A DNA stretch of 64,000 nt from Bdellovibrionales bacterium CG10_big_fil_rev_8_21_14_0_10_45_34. GTDB lineage: Bacteria; Bdellovibrionota; Bdellovibrionia; Bdellovibrionales; 1-14-0-10-45-34. The first letter of the stretch is position 1. Each line of letters starts with the position of its first letter. Location of the stretch: positions 1-64,000 of the forward strand of contig PEZS01000001.1 of NCBI GenBank assembly GCA_002778785.1. The letters are read 5' to 3'. A program made the translations under genes and the position numbers. Positions 63,251-64,000 of this stretch are shown one piece after another. The notes under the pieces were generated by a model. The model was not told where the DNA came from and did not search any database. It was given only the letters and a program-made list of their open reading frames with translations.

Positions 63251-64000
63251 AGGTACTCCCTTCGTTTGATCCGCGATGACCAGAAATTTGGGCATCATCA
63301 GACCTGTTTAAAATTGAAATCTGCATATTTGCTAAATTGGATTTAGATATTAGGCGAATGCGATTTCGTCTTGCTTCCGAGATAACGGGATCACTATCAG
63401 CCATGCCCGTTATCAAACGAGCCTCTAGTGCGAGATCGTAGCGCGCAATAAGATCGATACCATTTGTGTGATCGGTCTTTAAGTCATAGTCCATGAAGTA
63501 GACTCTCGAACCAAAGTCTCCAGGTCCATGCTGCGCCATCCATAATTCAAATTCTTGCGCCGAATATAGGTTCACTCTCTTAACGCCACTGTCCTCGGGA
63601 ATCTTTAATTGCCAGCACTGGTGAATTAGCGGATCGTCGTCAAGAATCACGACAGTCTGAGTTTTATCTATTTCGATAGAAGGCAGTTCGCTTGCCTTCG
63701 CCGTTACCGGGAACTCTAATTTGACAGTTGTTCCGCTGCCAATCTCTGAATCGATCTCGATTTTTCCGCCAAGTGTTTGAATCGTAGAGAGTGCGTGCGA
63801 TAAACCTAGCCCTGTCCCATTCGGTTTTCCAAAAGTCGCGCCCTCTTTCATCAATAGAGGCAAACGATCTTTAGGAATTCCACATCCTGTATCTTTTATG
63901 GATATAGCGGCTTGATTCTTGGTTAGTTGGACAGAAACCTCAATTTTGCCTTTAGCAGAGATAGATTCTCCTGCATTGTCTAAAATATTTCTAAACATCG
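63234..64000 (-). CDS. Hybrid histidine kinase, 5' end beyond the window
   Basis: The 3' part of a gene running in from the right edge, at least 255 residues. The visible part starts in the HATPase_c domain: the N box RNILDNAGESI, the G1 motif IKDTGCGIP and the G2 motif GTGLGLSHAL. It then enters a receiver-like domain with acidic residues (VVILDDDPLIHQCW), the phospho-acceptor position in YFMDYDL, a Thr position and a Lys in RLISKSNL. The sensor and dimerisation regions lie outside the window. The stop lies inside the peptide gene (overlap 17 bases). It probably senses a signal and passes phosphate to a receiver, but no separate response regulator is visible. Confidence 0.85.
   Translation of the reverse strand, partial: MFRNILDNAGESISAKGKIEVSVQLTKNQAAISIKDTGCGIPKDRLPLLMKEGATFGKPNGTGLGLSHALSTIQTLGGKIEIDSEIGSGTTVKLEFPVTAKASELPSIEIDKTQTVVILDDDPLIHQCWQLKIPEDSGVKRVNLYSAQEFELWMAQHGPGDFGSRVYFMDYDLKTDHTNGIDLIARYDLALEARLITGMADSDPVISEARRNRIRLISKSNLANMQISILNRSDDAQISGHRGSNEGSTYANRN

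Overview
The window is a stretch of bacterial chromosome dominated by conserved housekeeping genes, with accessory material concentrated at the right end. The gene content suggests a Gram-negative bacterium of the Bdellovibrionota/Oligoflexia type. Signs are many lipoproteins and secreted proteins without close known function, a helical-domain HNH endonuclease of a kind common in Bdellovibrio, a three-gene succinate dehydrogenase of the five-helix cytochrome b type, and catabolism aimed at amino acids and acyl-CoAs. The taxonomic placement is inference from gene content, because no rRNA is present.

Layout, left: an 8-bp tandem repeat leads into an HNH endonuclease gene (1-1.3 kb). The leftward operon tmk-holB-ricT-tatD follows (1.5-4.9 kb). 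Class I fructose-bisphosphate aldolase and lysS run rightward (4.9-7.4 kb). Then come a secreted unknown, a gene-free stretch, and a subtilisin-like protease fused through a membrane helix to a PilZ domain (9.4-11.4 kb). sdhCAB (11.7-15.2 kb) ends in a perfect 38-bp inverted repeat. lemA with a GIDE-like partner, a long Sua5, hmgA, hemF and htpG follow (15.7-24.7 kb).

Middle: a beta-propeller lipoprotein, two acyl-CoA dehydrogenases, an HD phosphohydrolase, meaB and a single-chain methylmalonyl-CoA mutase with a shrunken small-subunit-like N-terminus suggest branched-chain and odd-chain acyl-CoA catabolism (25-36 kb). A tightly overlapping operon encodes an M50 protease, trpS, scpA and scpB (36.3-40.7 kb). 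Several secreted unknowns and a receiver-less sigma-54 activator follow (40.7-46 kb). Next are a decayed dinB, a short ICMT-like tail, and a very large glycine-rich lipoprotein gene interrupted by a frameshift (46-52.1 kb).

Right end (52.3-64 kb): a 3' fragment of a tRNA-Arg(CCU) gene at 52.6 kb looks like an integration scar. Beyond it lie a HigBA-type toxin-antitoxin pair whose toxin lacks a normal start, small conserved genes (YggU, PhnA/YjdM, YoaK), a lipoprotein beta-carbonic anhydrase, and a long run of overlapping leftward genes. In transcription order that run begins with a hybrid histidine kinase (cut by the window edge). A 24-residue peptide gene follows, then a stand-alone LanM-dehydratase-like kinase-fold protein and a 59-residue membrane protein. 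After a 21-bp perfect inverted repeat come a GcvH paralogue, a methyltransferase, a Fur-family regulator, a 46-residue membrane protein, a DisA_N-like (DAC-fold) protein, a 60-residue protein, a 49-residue membrane protein, and malic enzyme fused to a phosphotransacetylase domain. Several of these small genes are missed by length-filtered gene calling. The kinase-peptide-LanM-like group and the Fur/GcvH/DAC/small-membrane-protein/malic-enzyme group are the best candidates for undescribed systems here.
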